A stretch of 64,000 nucleotides of DNA from Verrucomicrobiota bacterium (GCA_013285645.1 JABDHJ010000001.1:68537-132536); one strand, 5' to 3'. Counted from the stretch's first letter, positions 52,222 through 63,031 are shown. Notes: generated by a model from the sequence alone, not told the origin. Numbers and translations are program-made.

Positions 52222-53658
52222 TCACTTGAAAGCTAGCAATTGAGGTTGTTTTCCCGAGGGTTCGGGCGCCTTGTAATTATTCGGCCCACCGAATTTCATG
52301 AATTTGCTATGCACGATAATCAAGAGCATTAGCGCGACGCTACTCACAACAGCGCTCATCAAAAACGTATACCTATAGTTGTGGTGGGCGTAGTCGAGGA
52401 AAAGGCCTACCAACGGTGCGAATGCCATGCTGCAAAGACCGGAGACAATTCCGCCTGCTGAACTCAATTGCGCAAATTCCGCCCGGGGCAACAGTCGTTG
52501 GCCCATGGAGGCGCTCGTCGTGTAATAGACGCCGGCAAATACTCCATTCAGAACAAACGCGATACTAAAAGTGAGCTGGTCCCGGGCGTAAAACCCTCCC
52601 CAGAGAGTCACCAGCACGTAGAGAACAAAGGCGACCATCGATGCTCTAATCGGATGAAACCGATCGGCAATCGCGCCCAGCGGGTAGGCCAGACAAAATG
52701 AGATGACATAGGTCAGCGCCAGATATTTTCCATAGAGATCTGTGCTTAAGTTGATGCCAGGACTCTTGGAGAAATAAAGAATGAAGGGACTGATCGGAGA
52801 GCCGAGTTGAGAGGCCACCGCACCGTATGCAAAAAGCCACCGGTAATAGGGGACACTAAAACACTCCTGAAAATAAGTTATCGCGCCATGGACAAAGCCC
52901 CGGATGTCGCGTCCCTTGTCCATCGGCAAAACGGGAGGATACTCGCCCTCTTTCACTTTCAGGCACATAAGGGTAAATCCCACCCCGTAGAGAGTGCCCA
53001 TCCCGAGAAAAATCCAGACATATTCCGTATCGGCTTTTCCAAAAATCGAGAAGTTAAAAATGATTCCGGCGAGCAGTCCCAAGGCGCGAAACATGCCGTA
53101 GAACCGTCCCATCACTTGTTGCGGAACCACGTCATTAATCAATGCGCCGTAGACCGTCCCGGCAACAATGCTTGCGATCTCGAACAGCATCCAGAAAACT
53201 CCAAATGAAAGAATGATGACGGTGTCCAGGCTCGGCGCGTTCGGCCCGAGCATGGCATGAACATGCGTTCCTATCACCGGACTGAACGCCAGGCCCGCCA
53301 TGCCCAACAAAGTAAATGGCACAGGGATAATCAGAAAGGGAATGCGGCGTCCCCAGCGTCCTCGATGACGATCTGACCGGAAGCTGATGATTGGGCTCAG
53401 GATCAAGCCGATTGCCGCCGGTAGCGATGAGAAGAACAGCCCCGTGACCAGATCAGATGCGTGAAACTTATGAAAAAGCAGACCGAGCACAGGCCCGACA
53501 GCCCGATCCTTCATCGACCAGGCGAAATCGCCCCAAAGCAGCCAAATGAAAAGGACGACCAGCCCGGCTTTCGTATAGGAAAGCGTACCGACATACCACG
53601 TCTTCTTGGCCCCCTCGCCCAAGGGTTTGACCGGGACGGAAGTGGAAGGCATATCCAT
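52222..53658 (-). CDS. MFS sugar transporter
   Basis: About 478 residues from ATG 53658 (MDMPSTSVPVKPLGEGAKKT); the frame is open further upstream. Twelve hydrophobic segments, with the MFS loop motif FRSDRHRGRWGRRIPFLIIP between helices 2 and 3. Similar to MFS transporters for disaccharides and other sugars (SLC45/GPH-like). It is the last gene of a minus-strand group that carries the GH38-like enzyme and the heparinase-like lyase and is likely their substrate importer. Confidence 0.88.
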   Translation of the reverse strand: MDMPSTSVPVKPLGEGAKKTWYVGTLSYTKAGLVVLFIWLLWGDFAWSMKDRAVGPVLGLLFHKFHASDLVTGLFFSSLPAAIGLILSPIISFRSDRHRGRWGRRIPFLIIPVPFTLLGMAGLAFSPVIGTHVHAMLGPNAPSLDTVIILSFGVFWMLFEIASIVAGTVYGALINDVVPQQVMGRFYGMFRALGLLAGIIFNFSIFGKADTEYVWIFLGMGTLYGVGFTLMCLKVKEGEYPPVLPMDKGRDIRGFVHGAITYFQECFSVPYYRWLFAYGAVASQLGSPISPFILYFSKSPGINLSTDLYGKYLALTYVISFCLAYPLGAIADRFHPIRASMVAFVLYVLVTLWGGFYARDQLTFSIAFVLNGVFAGVYYTTSASMGQRLLPRAEFAQLSSAGGIVSGLCSMAFAPLVGLFLDYAHHNYRYTFLMSAVVSSVALMLLIIVHSKFMKFGGPNNYKAPEPSGKQPQLLAFK

Positions 53659-53730
53659 CAGAGGTCGCTTTTCATTTAGCTGTGGATATGCCGCCCCTGG
53701 AACAAGCCCCCTACTCAATAACAGCGGGGA

Positions 53731-56097
53731 CTACTTAGCTTGCCGGAATGCCTTTAGCCCGGCAGTTGCCAGGCGAGCCCAACGAAGTGCCGCCTCAGGT
53801 TCAGCGAGATGCGCGCCCCAACCGACTCGAAAACGGAAACTATAAAAGCCGCCAAGCTCGGCGGAAAAATTGGTTTCCCAGTAATTGGTCATCAGCCAGG
53901 CATGCACCTGATCGGGAGTGGCCGACAAATTCTTGTCCCCCATCAGACGTCGTGCGCGATAATTAAGATCGCCGCAATGGACCAGATGACTATCAAGCAT
54001 CGCGACTGCCACTCCAAACCCATCAGCGCACCATGCAATTCCTTCCTGTGCGCCGTAGAAGTCCGTCATGGAACCCGGTAGTTGGTCCTGCCATGGGCGC
54101 ATGGCCCAACCACGATCAATCCAAAAAGCGCTTTTGTCCCCTGCGGTAAAGGGCAACGGACAGTAAATATTTTCCGAATCCCAAGTTCCGATTTTATGAC
54201 AAATCACCTCGACATCGACCATGGGCATTTCGCGATAGACCGTCCACTCGGACTTCAGGAGCTCAAACCCCGGCGCTTCATAATCAATTCCAACCACATC
54301 GAAAAGAGGGCCCGATCCTAACCGACGAAAACCTGACGGCTTAGCTGTGAAATGTTGCGAGTTTACTGCCTGCCGATTCTCTCCCATGCCAGCTCGCCCC
54401 GTAAACTGTGGCCCCACTTCCTTGGCGGCCGGTGACCGGTTCATTTCCAAAACGAACGCCTTGTCGGGTGATCTGGAAATATCTCGTCCGCTCTTGCGGT
54501 CACCCCATGCGATCAGACGGCCCACGTTATCCCACGTGAGATAGCCGTGATTGCTTTCAACGAACGTTGAGACAACTTTGCTGGAGGCGGGTTCACGCCG
54601 TCCGTCGCTGTAAGTTCCCGTAATCTCCAAAGGCTGGACGAGATCGACCGGCGATTTGCGAATGAATAACTCGCGTGTGCTCCGCGCAGGTACACTGACC
54701 TGAGCCAGGACTTTCACGCCTCCCCGCAGCGACTGTGCTGGCTGATGCGGCAAGACCTGATTAGTCAATGAGTCCACCACTGCGAAAGTCTTGCTGAGCC
54801 GATGAGCTTGGACTTCACAGGTATCAAGTTCGATCTCCACCAATTGGGCCAAATCTACGTCGTGGGGATTTACGACGACAAAGCGCAAAGGTCGATTGTA
54901 GGCCAGAGATCCATAGCCAAAGGCTTCCGCGGCCTTTTCACCGAGGCAATCGGAGAGATCGGCTGCCTCGGCCGCATAACCCAACTTCCGAACGTGGAGT
55001 TGCTGGACAAGCGGATTCCAAGCAGACGTTAACGAGGCGCAGTGTCCATAGGTGTGTTCCGCATATAAACCGAGGGCTGTATCAAGTGAATGAAGATCCA
55101 CCGTGGCCTTCGGAAATGCCTTGGCCGCCGCAGACAGCCATCGCCGCTCTCTCTGGGCTTGGCGATAAAGCATTGTCCCCTCGGGGTCCGCCGCCATGCC
55201 ATCCGCCCACCAATCCGTCCAGTCGCCCGAATATGTCGGTAAAGCGGAGGTTCTCGTCGCGATGATTTCCCGAAGATCGCTGGCCGTGACCATATGAACT
55301 TTGACCGTATGCGCCGAGTCAGTGTTCCACCGGGAGATACGTCCGGTGACGCTATCACTGGGAGGACTATTGTCTGTAATGAGGCCCGAACCCGTTACGA
55401 TCAAAAAGTCGTGGGCCCATCCGGCTTGCTCAAGCTCCTGTAAATAGGCCGGAAGGCGTCGATTGAGAACATCGTCATCAAAAGCAACAAACGGTTCACT
55501 GAAATTCGTAGCGTTGGCCTCCGCGCCCGGGAAAAAACCTAATTCGTTGCCCAAATGGTAGTGCTCGTTGTAATAGACGAGCAATTTACTGCCATTTCCC
55601 AGGTCCCACCAAAACGGCTGCATCCGCTTTTGCTGCAAGACACGTCCATGCCACGAGTTAACGTGCGTCAATAGCATTGTTATCCCGGCATTGACCAAGG
55701 CTCTCGCGTAAGCCAGCGGACATCCGTTGATGTCGGCCATCACGGCTGTGTTCAACGGTAGCTTATGTTCGTCTGCGAAACATCTTGAGCGCTGGGCAAG
55801 CGCGGCAAATACATCTTCGTCGGGCAATTCATTAAAATTGGCCCAGTTGGCGGAGAGACCTATTCGTCCAGCTTGGACTAATTTGATAAAACGTTGACGC
55901 CAATTTTCATCCGCATGCTGCCAAAATTGTTCGACCTGAATGAAGGTCTCGCAGGTCCATCGATACGCGGGATCATTTTCCGCAATCACAATGGCCTGCC
56001 GGGTAAATGCGGAATACCAGCGAAGAATCCGTCCCTGGGTATTTGTATAACCAATGTCCGTATGACTATCCTGAATGAGATAGATATCTTTAATCAT
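53731..56097 (-). CDS. GH38-like alpha-mannosidase-type glycoside hydrolase, cytoplasmic
   Basis: A 788-residue protein beginning MIKDIYLIQDSHTDIGYTNT. His12 and Asp14 fit the zinc site of GH38, and Asp122 in AVMADINGCPLAYAR fits the nucleophile. The N-terminal alpha/beta barrel is followed by beta-rich domains (about residue 370 onward). No signal peptide, so it would act on imported sugar. The GH38 name covers several specificities and the real one is not provable here. The lyase gene ends 47 bases upstream and the MFS gene follows; all are on the minus strand. Confidence 0.82.
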   Translation of the reverse strand: MIKDIYLIQDSHTDIGYTNTQGRILRWYSAFTRQAIVIAENDPAYRWTCETFIQVEQFWQHADENWRQRFIKLVQAGRIGLSANWANFNELPDEDVFAALAQRSRCFADEHKLPLNTAVMADINGCPLAYARALVNAGITMLLTHVNSWHGRVLQQKRMQPFWWDLGNGSKLLVYYNEHYHLGNELGFFPGAEANATNFSEPFVAFDDDVLNRRLPAYLQELEQAGWAHDFLIVTGSGLITDNSPPSDSVTGRISRWNTDSAHTVKVHMVTASDLREIIATRTSALPTYSGDWTDWWADGMAADPEGTMLYRQAQRERRWLSAAAKAFPKATVDLHSLDTALGLYAEHTYGHCASLTSAWNPLVQQLHVRKLGYAAEAADLSDCLGEKAAEAFGYGSLAYNRPLRFVVVNPHDVDLAQLVEIELDTCEVQAHRLSKTFAVVDSLTNQVLPHQPAQSLRGGVKVLAQVSVPARSTRELFIRKSPVDLVQPLEITGTYSDGRREPASSKVVSTFVESNHGYLTWDNVGRLIAWGDRKSGRDISRSPDKAFVLEMNRSPAAKEVGPQFTGRAGMGENRQAVNSQHFTAKPSGFRRLGSGPLFDVVGIDYEAPGFELLKSEWTVYREMPMVDVEVICHKIGTWDSENIYCPLPFTAGDKSAFWIDRGWAMRPWQDQLPGSMTDFYGAQEGIAWCADGFGVAVAMLDSHLVHCGDLNYRARRLMGDKNLSATPDQVHAWLMTNYWETNFSAELGGFYSFRFRVGWGAHLAEPEAALRWARLATAGLKAFRQAK

Positions 56098-56143
56098 AAT
56101 TGAAATGCCGAGCCATGAGGTTTAAGAATTTCCAATACCGATT

Positions 56144-58711
56144 TTAATGCGACGGTGATGGTAGCTCGACCGGCACGATGACGGTATGCATCACCACCTT
56201 TTGCGCAGGAGCCGTCAAATTAACGCCGAGACGCATCGGCTTCGAGGCGACTGCACCCGAATGACTGGTGATTGGCTCGATCGTGTTGGCGATTGAAAGA
56301 TTATCATCAACTGTGACGGTTGCCTGGACAGCTGAAGTCTTGCCGGAAATCAGGAATGATCCGGGTCCTTGCTCCTTCACGGATGATGTGGTGACCAACG
56401 CCGTTCCGAAATCGGTCGGCTGGTCGAATTCCGCCTCGTCGGTGATTTCCAGCGCGGGGCGGGAGCGATCAAGGACAAAGGTCCGTATCAGCTTTTTCAA
56501 GCCCGGTACGGAGTAGGACGTGGATAGGTCCATGACCAGGGTGTCTTTGTCCGGCGTGAAGTCTGTACTGACGATTTTACCCTCGGCAGAGGGGCCGATG
56601 TTTTGCAGCGTCTTGCCGACATAGGGAACATCGTGGCCGTAGGAATTCAACATCATGCTTTCGAGGCGATGGGGGCCGAATGTTTTCGCGTTGTACGGCT
56701 CTGCTCCCGGATCGACAATCAGCGTCTCGTCGTTGACCACGACGACGTAGCTGCCGTTGTCCGGATGCCCGTGAGGATTATTATTGTTCCCCCCCTTGAT
56801 GGAGACTCCCATGCGAGCCTTGCCCGGCTGTTCGGATCGAGTGATGAGCATCCCCCCGTCTGGGAAATAATAGCGCAGACTGTCGCTGGCGGCTTCAGCA
56901 GGCGATGGGGCGGAGCCCGCGACGACACTTCCGCCATACGTGGGAAGTGGAAAACCAAAAATGCCAACGCCGGCCAGGCGATTTCCTCCTGGATGGTAGA
57001 CATACATCTCGGAATCGGCCTCTTTAAGATCGGTCCATCCCATGCCCCAGCGTTGATTGATGAAAAGTAGCAAATCTGCTCCCGCTTCGGGAGTCGCCGG
57101 AGGTTCCAGTATTAATTCGGCGTCACCAAGAGCGGGATAGATTCCGTCCATGATTTCAAAATGATGCGGGAACAAAGCGATGCGGCGGATCTTATCGCCG
57201 GCAAACATGTTGATCTTCCCCTGAGTGGCCTCGTAGATGGTCTCGGATAGACAAAGATAATTCCCGAAACCGTACCTCCAATAATTCATCGCTTCGCGGC
57301 AGTAACCATCGTCACCGAAACCCCCGATGTAGTAGGGCATCGTGTCTTGCGCAGCTTGGATATAAAGCGCGCGCTCCTGCTTTGAGGGAAGAATTGCCAG
57401 CGCAGCGCCCGTGACTCCAGCATGGCACACTGCGTTCCAGTTGGCCCCATTGTTCATCCACCACCAGTGAGGATGTCCCGATTTGACCGCAGCCTCATAA
57501 CGGCCAAAAATGCGACGCTGCAATTCTGTTCGAATTCGCTGACGAGTCTCCGGCTTCAGTTTGTCCCCGAGCCAATAGTCGGTCGTCGCAACGGTCCAGG
57601 CGCGGGTAGAAGCAGACAGATCGATGCCATCCATGCCATCGGCCAGCTTGCCGATAAGGACTTCGTTGGGAGCGGTCCAACTTTCCTCGCTCAGGATTGC
57701 GTCCAGTTCCTTTTCGATCAGTGGAAGATATGTGCCTTTATTTTCGATGCCTTCGGCCACAACAAAATCGACCAAACGCCGGGAGCGTTTTTGAAAGGGG
57801 GAAAGGTAGGAACCGAATTGACCTGTCTTGAGAATGTCATGATAGAGCGCATCGTTCACGACTGGAATAGGCTCGTTCACGAATTTTGCCGCATCCGTCA
57901 CCAGCTTTTGAAAAGGCACTTGTTGCGCGGCCACCGCCCATGCCGCCCGGTCGCTGATGGGGCGACCCACACCTTGTGGAACATCGGGCAACATCGCGGC
58001 GATTTCATCGATCTGCACCTGGGTGGGGATGGGCAACGTCTGATCGGGTTTTGCACCCGGAGAAGCCGCCATCGCGGACAAGGGCGTTGCGGCATCGACT
58101 TTCTGGAGCGTGAAGTCGTCCACGTAAAGAGAACCCTTCGCCTTCCAGAAATATAATACCGGTTGGATGCTATCGACAGAGGCGGGGATTTCCACAACGG
58201 CTTCGATATGCGTCCAATCGGCTGATAATGGTGCGGTGATCGCAAGAGGCGCATTGGGGGACGTGTTGATCGGAAAGACTGTGTCGTTCAAATAAATAAA
58301 AATAAGACCCGATGGAGAGGGAGCATTATTTTGCGACAGATTTAATCTCATCACCAGGCCCGGGGATCCCGGCTGCATTTGAAAATCGGAACCCGGCTTG
58401 ACCCACACGCCGATCCGGTAGCGTTCGCCTGACATCACCGGAATGGGTACGTTCGGCCCGATCGAAACCCGCGCGAAATCGTCGGCCTGCACAAGGGCCG
58501 CCTGTTTACCCGTGTGGAAGGTTTGCGTATCGATGGAGAAGCGACAGTTCATGGCTTTCGAATCCGCCGCGGGAAAAATACCGAAGCCGGAGTCACCGTC
58601 CTCAAATCCAGAATTGGGCACGAGGTTGGGGGCATCGTCAGCCCGGGATTGAAACGACAAAACCGACAATAGGGCGAGGACGAGCCCTCCCAGATAGAGA
58701 CATTTACGCAT
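56144..58711 (-). CDS. Secreted heparinase II/III-type polysaccharide lyase
   Basis: An 855-residue protein with a signal peptide (YLGGLVLALLSVLSFQSRA). Residues about 30-210 form a CBM-like sandwich (NLVPNSGFEDGDSGFGIFPA). The middle is an (alpha/alpha) helical domain (NNGANWNAVCHAGVTGAALA, with Asn and His for substrate). The C-terminal heparinase II/III beta part has HGHPDNGSYVVVVNDETLIV then DPGAEPY. Such lyases (PL12, PL15, PL17, PL21 and relatives) cleave uronic acid polysaccharides. The family cannot be chosen by eye. It is the first enzyme gene of the minus-strand group, downstream of the PEP-CTERM gene. Confidence 0.88.
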   Translation of the reverse strand: MRKCLYLGGLVLALLSVLSFQSRADDAPNLVPNSGFEDGDSGFGIFPAADSKAMNCRFSIDTQTFHTGKQAALVQADDFARVSIGPNVPIPVMSGERYRIGVWVKPGSDFQMQPGSPGLVMRLNLSQNNAPSPSGLIFIYLNDTVFPINTSPNAPLAITAPLSADWTHIEAVVEIPASVDSIQPVLYFWKAKGSLYVDDFTLQKVDAATPLSAMAASPGAKPDQTLPIPTQVQIDEIAAMLPDVPQGVGRPISDRAAWAVAAQQVPFQKLVTDAAKFVNEPIPVVNDALYHDILKTGQFGSYLSPFQKRSRRLVDFVVAEGIENKGTYLPLIEKELDAILSEESWTAPNEVLIGKLADGMDGIDLSASTRAWTVATTDYWLGDKLKPETRQRIRTELQRRIFGRYEAAVKSGHPHWWWMNNGANWNAVCHAGVTGAALAILPSKQERALYIQAAQDTMPYYIGGFGDDGYCREAMNYWRYGFGNYLCLSETIYEATQGKINMFAGDKIRRIALFPHHFEIMDGIYPALGDAELILEPPATPEAGADLLLFINQRWGMGWTDLKEADSEMYVYHPGGNRLAGVGIFGFPLPTYGGSVVAGSAPSPAEAASDSLRYYFPDGGMLITRSEQPGKARMGVSIKGGNNNNPHGHPDNGSYVVVVNDETLIVDPGAEPYNAKTFGPHRLESMMLNSYGHDVPYVGKTLQNIGPSAEGKIVSTDFTPDKDTLVMDLSTSYSVPGLKKLIRTFVLDRSRPALEITDEAEFDQPTDFGTALVTTSSVKEQGPGSFLISGKTSAVQATVTVDDNLSIANTIEPITSHSGAVASKPMRLGVNLTAPAQKVVMHTVIVPVELPSPSH

Positions 58712-58869
58712 AGAATTTATATTCGATCTTTAGACCAATTGATTTTGAGACGATCAGGGAAGACCACACTTCATCAGCGTGGGACCTCTCCTACGGACAA
58801 GGCCTTTTGGTCGTACACAAGTGAAGTAGGAATAGACCGGCGCGTCAGGTCGTCCAAAGAAAATTGTCT

Positions 58870-61800
58870 TTAGATATCCCGGGAACGGCGACGGCGCTGA
58901 CAGACAACCAGCAACGCCAACCCGCCAAGCATGAGAGCCCAGGTACCCGGCTCCGGAACAACTTCTACGTCGATGTTATCGACTCCACCCGCATTGACCA
59001 GGAATAGGTAAGACTGGCTTCCATAAAGGCTCTGCATCGTCGGATCGTTAAAGGCCAGGGTCACGCCGCTGATGATAGCGTGGCCATTGGTGTCGGTGCC
59101 GGTGGTCGTCAAACCGCCATACTGCGAGCCGGTCAGCGTACCGTCGCCGTTGCCGGCCGTGCCGGCGATGAGTGTAAAGGAAGTGCCTCCAAAGTCCGCC
59201 GCATTTACCAAGTTCACAGAGAGGACATCTCCGGTGCCGAAGGTGGTCACCGTGTTTGCGACGTTGAGTTGGCTGCTGGCCGGACCGCTTGCCGTGCTGA
59301 GATTGAACGTCAGCTTCGCATTCGTGATCGAGCCTGTTGAGGCCGCCAGCGTCAGGGAAGTGCCGGTCGAAGTGTCGGTGGACGAGAGCATACCGGCCAG
59401 GATGGTGGCTTGGTTGGTCGCACTGTTACCATTGATGGTAAAGTTGCCCGTGCTCCGCCCCGTTCCGGCCAGAGTGGCCGTGTTAATGACTGAGAGCGCT
59501 CCGGTTCCGGTCGCCGATGTCGCACCGGTGTTGGTCAGGACCAACGAGCCATTGGTGACGGAAGTGCCGCCGGAATAGGTATTCGCATTGCTGAGCGTCA
59601 AGGCCCCCGTACCCACCTTGACCAGACTACCGCCAGCGCTCATGACGCCGGAATAAGTCGTGGTGCTATTGTTGTTACCCACAAATAATGCCACGGCGGT
59701 GGCGGCGGTATTTTGGAGCGCAATATTGCCGCTACCTGAAAGTCCACCGAACGTGAAAGAGGTTCCGCTGCCCGTGGCGGCTGAGTCAAACGTGATTCCA
59801 CTAGTGGTCAATGTGCTATCTTGGAGTGCCAACGAGTTTTTCAGATCGAGCGTGCCCCCTGAAACGGTGGTGTTTCCCGTGTAGGTGTCCGCACCAGCAA
59901 GCGTCAACGTGCCGGAATCGGTCTTGGTCAACGAGCCGCCGCCCACTGCGGCCTCGTAATCGGAGATCACGCCCGGGGTCGTCAGGTTACTCGATCCGGT
60001 CACATCAACTGTTCCGCCGTTGGGTCCGAGCCAGAGGGCGCGGTTGACTGTCGCTCCTACTCCTGTTGCATTCGTTTCCGAATAAGAAAACGAGCTGGTG
60101 GCCTGAAGGGTACCTCCGTTCAGGATAGTTGCCACGCCGCTGGCCCAGCCTTCGGGAGTCGATGTGGAAATTGTCGCGGGTGTACCGCTCACGGTGATCA
60201 CCGCGCCCGCAACCCCGGTCACAGTAGATCCCAAAAAGGTGGAACCCACCCCGAAGCCCGCCGGAAGTGTGGAACTAGAGAGGGTCGCCGTCTGGCCACT
60301 GGTACTCAAAACCGTGACGGTTCCACTGGAACCGGACAGATTGCTGTCGGCGCTCACGCTAAGAGTAGCACCATTGACTGTGATATAACCGAGGTAGACG
60401 TTCGATCCAGAGAGAGTCAGTTTCGAGTTGGCGCCGTTGATAGTCAGATTATTTCCCGGATTATTAGAGTTACCGCCGGTGATCACGCCGCCGATCGTCA
60501 GAGTATCACTGGAGGTTCCACCCATGGTAATCGTAATCGTGTTTCCAACATTGGGAGCAGTCATGTTAACGGCTCCCGTTCCCATGTTAAGCGTACCGCC
60601 GCCAGCGCCACCAAACGAGAAACTGCCCGCCCAAGTTTCCGCGTTGTTATTGATAAGCGTCCGCGATGCATCAGCTGAGAGTGTGCCGCCTTCAATAGTA
60701 AGCCTGCCTGTTCCGAGAGCCTTGGCGTTGGCAATGTTAAGATTGCCCGAATCGAGGAATGTGCCACCGGTATAAGTGTTCGCGCCTAACAGAGATACAG
60801 AACCACTTCCACTCACGCTCAGAACCGAAGCGCCGGAAGTATTATCCTCGATGATGGGCGCAATGGAGATATTTTGGTTATTCGTGATGATGTCGAGTTC
60901 CTTGGTCGTGCCGCCCCCGTTCGAGCCGCCAATCATCAAGAAACTAGTAGTCGCGCTACCGGCCGCAACCGTCAATTGCCCGGTGCCGGCATTCATCAAG
61001 CCGTTCAACGTCAAAGTGCCGCTGGCACCAATCGTCAATGTATCGCCCGAGCCGGTATAACGAAGCGTATTCCCTGTGAGAGCCCCCGCCGTGGTGGTTT
61101 GGGTCCCGCTGAAAGTATAATTGGTTGTGGCACTCGTCATGCCGCTCAAACTCGAACCCGCGGAGGTGGCGCCAGCCCCGTAAGAAACGATTTGATTGCT
61201 GCCGTTGAGGGTAGCGTAATTGAGATTCGTTCCGGTACCGACGGTCAGCCATGGCCCAACGATGCCGCTTCCATCAACAGGCGTACTGCTGCTGGCTGTG
61301 ACGATAATTCCCGAAGTCGATGGAATGTTGGAGAAGTTCAGGGTAGCACCAGCCGTATGATTGATCGTGCCCGTCACCGCCAACGTTAGGGTAGTATCTC
61401 CATTCTGGTTCAAATTGATCGTCGATGCACCTGCTCCAGCCAGAAGGCTGGCCACAGTCTGGGTGTTGCTGGCGCTTGACCCCACTCCTTTGATGATGAG
61501 CGTGCCTCCGTCTCCCGTCAGTAACGAAGAACTGTTGAGGATGTTGTTCGCGGGTGCGCCCGAAGCGCTGTAATCGACGAGAACGGTGCCGTTCTGGAAG
61601 GTCGTGCTGCCCGTGTAGGTGTTTGCAGCCGTCAGGGTTAGTGTTCCCGTTCCACCGTAAAGGATACTACCATTCGTACCTCCATTCGCAACCACGTCGG
61701 CGATCGTGATGTTGCCCGATCCAAGCATGCTCATCCCGCTGCCGTTGGAAGTGGATAAAGTGAAGCTTCCACCCGAGAAGGTAACTCCACCTGTATCATT

Positions 61801-62988
61801 AACTGTGAGGGGCCGATTATTGCTGCCTTCCGTTACGATTCCGCTGAAGATAAACGCATTCGCTCCGCCCACCACCATGCCGCCTGAACCGTTGATCAAC
61901 AATGTGTTCGCTATGGTCAAAGGGGATGACGATGAGGAAACCAAGGTGCCACCGTTCCAAGTGATGGCGCCAGTGCCGAGCGACGAGGCATTGCCAATCG
62001 AGACCGAACTATTGTCAACGGTATTAGAAGCGCCGATTTGCACGGTGCCACTAAATGAACTATTGGCACCGGTAATGATGGCTGTGCCGCCCGCCACCGC
62101 AAATGCACCCGTGCCTGTTAGAGCATTCGTTGCGGTTGCATTGAGTACAGCGTTAGTATTGACATGCACACCATTGCTACCTGTGCCAGATACAACCAAC
62201 GAACCAGCTCCGTTGATGTTCAGAGTACCGCCATTGAGAGAATAACGTGAAGGTTCAAGCGAACCGGCAAGATTCACCGTGCCCGCTGTCTGCGTAGAAA
62301 TGCCGGTGGTGAGAAAAGAACCGGCAAGATTGATCGTGCCCTTGGTATTGAAATTTAATCCGCCCGTCGAGGAAGTTGTTCCACCGGTCAGGGAAATGGT
62401 TGAGGCGGCATTATCGTTGGCGCCGCCAAGCGTTAGATTCGTAGTGCCAATCGACAAGGCATTCGACAGGGTCAACGTGCCGTAATTATTGACGATAAAA
62501 GAGGTACTGTTCGACAATGTGCCAGACGAACTAATGGTGAGGCTATGGTTCGCTGTATCATCAAGGAGAATTCCCACGTTGGCCAAACCACCCGGGCCGT
62601 TCGCTGCATTAAGATTACCCGCGATGGTCAACGGCCCCACGCCGGAGATTACCACGTTTTGTCCCAAGCCAGTCGTCGCCCAAATTCCACCGACGCTCGT
62701 TGCCGTTCCGACGTTAGGTTGATTGGTAAAAGCTGAACTGAACTGCGCGGTGTTTGTCACAGTGGGCGCGCTACTACCCGACCAATTACCCGAAGTATTC
62801 CAATCCGTGGTACTACTACCATTCCACGTGCTATTGGCCGCATGGACAGGCAAACCAAGTAAGGCGATGGCGGCAATTAAGCAGGCCATAGGGCGAACAC
62901 AAAAACGTGAAAGCTCCTTTGCAATAGTAGCGAAGGAAGAAACACAGTTCGAATTTCCAGCGAGAACAGGTAACGAAAGAGCTTTCAT
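58870..62988 (-). CDS. Giant PEP-CTERM protein with autotransporter-type beta-strand repeats
   Basis: About 1372 residues from ATG 62988 (MKALSLPVLAGNSN); a hydrophobic signal segment (MACLIAAIALLGLPVHAANS) follows. Many repeats of the autotransporter-associated beta-strand type are visible (TGTLTLTAANTYTGSTTFQN, SGTLTLAGADTYTGNTTVSG). The C-terminus VPEPGTWALMLGGLALLVV with the basic tail QRRRRSRDI is a PEP-CTERM signal. It is probably exported and anchored or released by exosortase. It sits between the LacI-type regulator (46 bases upstream) and the lyase gene on the same strand, like the 4304-6571 protein in the first locus. Confidence 0.9.
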   Translation of the reverse strand: MKALSLPVLAGNSNCVSSFATIAKELSRFCVRPMACLIAAIALLGLPVHAANSTWNGSSTTDWNTSGNWSGSSAPTVTNTAQFSSAFTNQPNVGTATSVGGIWATTGLGQNVVISGVGPLTIAGNLNAANGPGGLANVGILLDDTANHSLTISSSGTLSNSTSFIVNNYGTLTLSNALSIGTTNLTLGGANDNAASTISLTGGTTSSTGGLNFNTKGTINLAGSFLTTGISTQTAGTVNLAGSLEPSRYSLNGGTLNINGAGSLVVSGTGSNGVHVNTNAVLNATATNALTGTGAFAVAGGTAIITGANSSFSGTVQIGASNTVDNSSVSIGNASSLGTGAITWNGGTLVSSSSSPLTIANTLLINGSGGMVVGGANAFIFSGIVTEGSNNRPLTVNDTGGVTFSGGSFTLSTSNGSGMSMLGSGNITIADVVANGGTNGSILYGGTGTLTLTAANTYTGSTTFQNGTVLVDYSASGAPANNILNSSSLLTGDGGTLIIKGVGSSASNTQTVASLLAGAGASTINLNQNGDTTLTLAVTGTINHTAGATLNFSNIPSTSGIIVTASSSTPVDGSGIVGPWLTVGTGTNLNYATLNGSNQIVSYGAGATSAGSSLSGMTSATTNYTFSGTQTTTAGALTGNTLRYTGSGDTLTIGASGTLTLNGLMNAGTGQLTVAAGSATTSFLMIGGSNGGGTTKELDIITNNQNISIAPIIEDNTSGASVLSVSGSGSVSLLGANTYTGGTFLDSGNLNIANAKALGTGRLTIEGGTLSADASRTLINNNAETWAGSFSFGGAGGGTLNMGTGAVNMTAPNVGNTITITMGGTSSDTLTIGGVITGGNSNNPGNNLTINGANSKLTLSGSNVYLGYITVNGATLSVSADSNLSGSSGTVTVLSTSGQTATLSSSTLPAGFGVGSTFLGSTVTGVAGAVITVSGTPATISTSTPEGWASGVATILNGGTLQATSSFSYSETNATGVGATVNRALWLGPNGGTVDVTGSSNLTTPGVISDYEAAVGGGSLTKTDSGTLTLAGADTYTGNTTVSGGTLDLKNSLALQDSTLTTSGITFDSAATGSGTSFTFGGLSGSGNIALQNTAATAVALFVGNNNSTTTYSGVMSAGGSLVKVGTGALTLSNANTYSGGTSVTNGSLVLTNTGATSATGTGALSVINTATLAGTGRSTGNFTINGNSATNQATILAGMLSSTDTSTGTSLTLAASTGSITNAKLTFNLSTASGPASSQLNVANTVTTFGTGDVLSVNLVNAADFGGTSFTLIAGTAGNGDGTLTGSQYGGLTTTGTDTNGHAIISGVTLAFNDPTMQSLYGSQSYLFLVNAGGVDNIDVEVVPEPGTWALMLGGLALLVVCQRRRRSRDI

Positions 62989-63031
62989 AAATGTAATAAT
63001 GTTATTCAGACACCAAAATAACAATTTGTTT

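Noticed and set aside
59072-62722. Several plus-strand frames antisense to the giant PEP-CTERM protein
   Set aside because: Same cause; none has a ribosome site, signal peptide or family motif.
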